This document shows, piece by piece, positions 33,899 through 34,373 of a stretch of DNA of 34,373 nt. This DNA is from Vicinamibacteraceae bacterium (GTDB taxonomy: Bacteria; Acidobacteriota; Vicinamibacteria; Vicinamibacterales; UBA8438): contig JAAXGX010000057.1 in assembly GCA_012271165.1 (NCBI GenBank), positions 22,223 to 56,595 of the forward strand, written 5' to 3'. Position 1 is the stretch's first letter. Every line of letters starts with the position of its first letter. Under the pieces are notes generated by a model. The model saw nothing but the letters and a program-made list of their open reading frames with translations. It did no database searches and was not told where the DNA came from. The position numbers were made by a program, and so were the translations under genes.

Positions 33899-34373
33899 AT
33901 GGAGCGTCAAGCGGTGTCCACGGCACGAGCCGTTCGGGCCGGCGTACGCAAGCTGCCGAAGGGGGAGCTTTTCACGAGCCAGCGCTTTCTGGAGCACGGC
34001 TCGCGCAGCGCCGTCGACCGGACGCTGTCGCGCCTCGCCGGCCGGGGCGAAATTCAGCGTCTTGCCCGCGGCGTCTTCGTCCGCCCTCGGACAAGTCGCT
34101 TCGTGGGCGCTGTCGTCCCGGACGTCCTCGAGGTGGTCGAGGCCATCGCGCGGAGCAGTGGCGAGACGGTCCAGGTCCACGGCGCGGAAGCCGCGCGCCG
34201 ATTCAAGCTCAGCACCCAGGTGCCGGTGGCGCCTGTGTTCCATACGAGCGCATCGAGCCGCACCATCCGGATCGCCAACATCACCGTCAGAATGGTCCAC
34301 ACCTCCAACCGCCGGCGGCTGCAGTTTGCTGGGGAGGCGGCGGGCGCGGCGCTCTCGGCCCTCTGGTACCTCG
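33899..34373 (+). CDS. AbiEi/DUF6088-type antitoxin-like protein (3' end outside window)
   Basis: 158 residues seen, no stop before the window ends. The N-terminus is a winged helix (LPKGELFTSQRFLEHGSRSA then VDRTLSRLAGRGEIQRLARG, GVFVRPR) of the kind found in AbiEi/DUF6088 proteins, the antitoxins of type IV toxin-antitoxin systems. The following block (ETVQVHGAEAARRFKLSTQ, VPVAPVFHTSASSRTI, LQFAGEAAGAALSALWYL) also fits the family. AbiEi proteins bind inverted repeats in their own promoters; one lies on the -10 here. The expected partner, an AbiEii-type nucleotidyltransferase toxin, would lie just beyond the window. ATG 33899 directly follows the promoter. Confidence 0.75.
   Translation, partial: MERQAVSTARAVRAGVRKLPKGELFTSQRFLEHGSRSAVDRTLSRLAGRGEIQRLARGVFVRPRTSRFVGAVVPDVLEVVEAIARSSGETVQVHGAEAARRFKLSTQVPVAPVFHTSASSRTIRIANITVRMVHTSNRRRLQFAGEAAGAALSALWYL

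Noticed and set aside
33535-33900. A 121-codon minus-strand frame opposite the antitoxin promoter
   Set aside because: Ser/Arg/Pro-rich with no signature, and it would overlap the likely promoter of the antitoxin-like gene.

Overview
The window is a GC-rich, gene-dense bacterial chromosome segment. Gene content (H+/Na+-PPase, TonB/ExbB/ExbD/ExbD with a proline-rich TonB, a bifunctional Rel, a DksA-like protein, Lon, a decayed Calx-beta surface protein, FdhE and a selenocysteine tRNA) fits an Acidobacteriota-type organism, perhaps a Vicinamibacteria relative. That assignment is inference from gene style and not from any marker search.

Layout. 1-4.8 kb (+): hppA, then tonB-exbB-exbD-exbD behind a consensus sigma70 promoter. 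5.2-8.9 kb: a TPR lipoprotein (-) and rel (+) fire from back-to-back promoters; rpmB (-) follows. 9.0-9.7 kb: the relic of a Calx-beta/beta-barrel protein. 9.8-15.1 kb: an aminotransferase (+), a zinc-ribbon protein (-), a DksA-like protein (+) and lon (+). 15.1-20.8 kb (-): ileS-lspA-lgt-rluD-nudF, an overlapping lipoprotein/translation operon. 20.9-21.6 kb (+): a HAD phosphatase. 21.6-27.2 kb (-): fdhE, an exported SAM methyltransferase, thiD, then moaE-moaD-prfA-prmC-hit. 27.3-31.1 kb (+): erpA, a Fur-rubrerythrin fusion, a four-helix membrane protein, a HAD phosphatase and acuI. 31.1-32.7 kb: selC (tRNA-Sec), a cold-shock protein and a zinc-ribbon protein (all -), then a MobA/MocA-like nucleotidyltransferase and tRNA-Ala(GGC) (+). 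32.7-34.4 kb: a gene-poor, decayed stretch ending in a truncated AbiEi/DUF6088 antitoxin-like gene that runs off the window.

How the genes fit together. moaE/moaD, the MobA/MocA-like protein, fdhE and selC are all parts needed to build a selenocysteine- and molybdenum-containing formate dehydrogenase, although the enzyme itself is not here. rel and the DksA-like protein are the two halves of stringent control. lgt and lspA would process the TPR lipoprotein.

Most notable. (1) A Fur repressor is fused to a ferritin-like diiron (rubrerythrin) domain with both metal sites intact by eye. (2) Two families of short dispersed hairpin repeats, called R1 (five copies) and R2 (four copies) here, sit exactly on gene boundaries. 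Their stems show compensatory base changes, and they overlap stop codons, supply start codons and, in one case, add 28-codon in-frame repeats to a protein. (3) acuI is bracketed by a 47-bp inverted R2 pair. (4) Several promoters predict leaderless mRNAs. (5) A tRNA-Ala is followed by an accessory tract with an antitoxin-like gene under a promoter that overlaps an inverted repeat.
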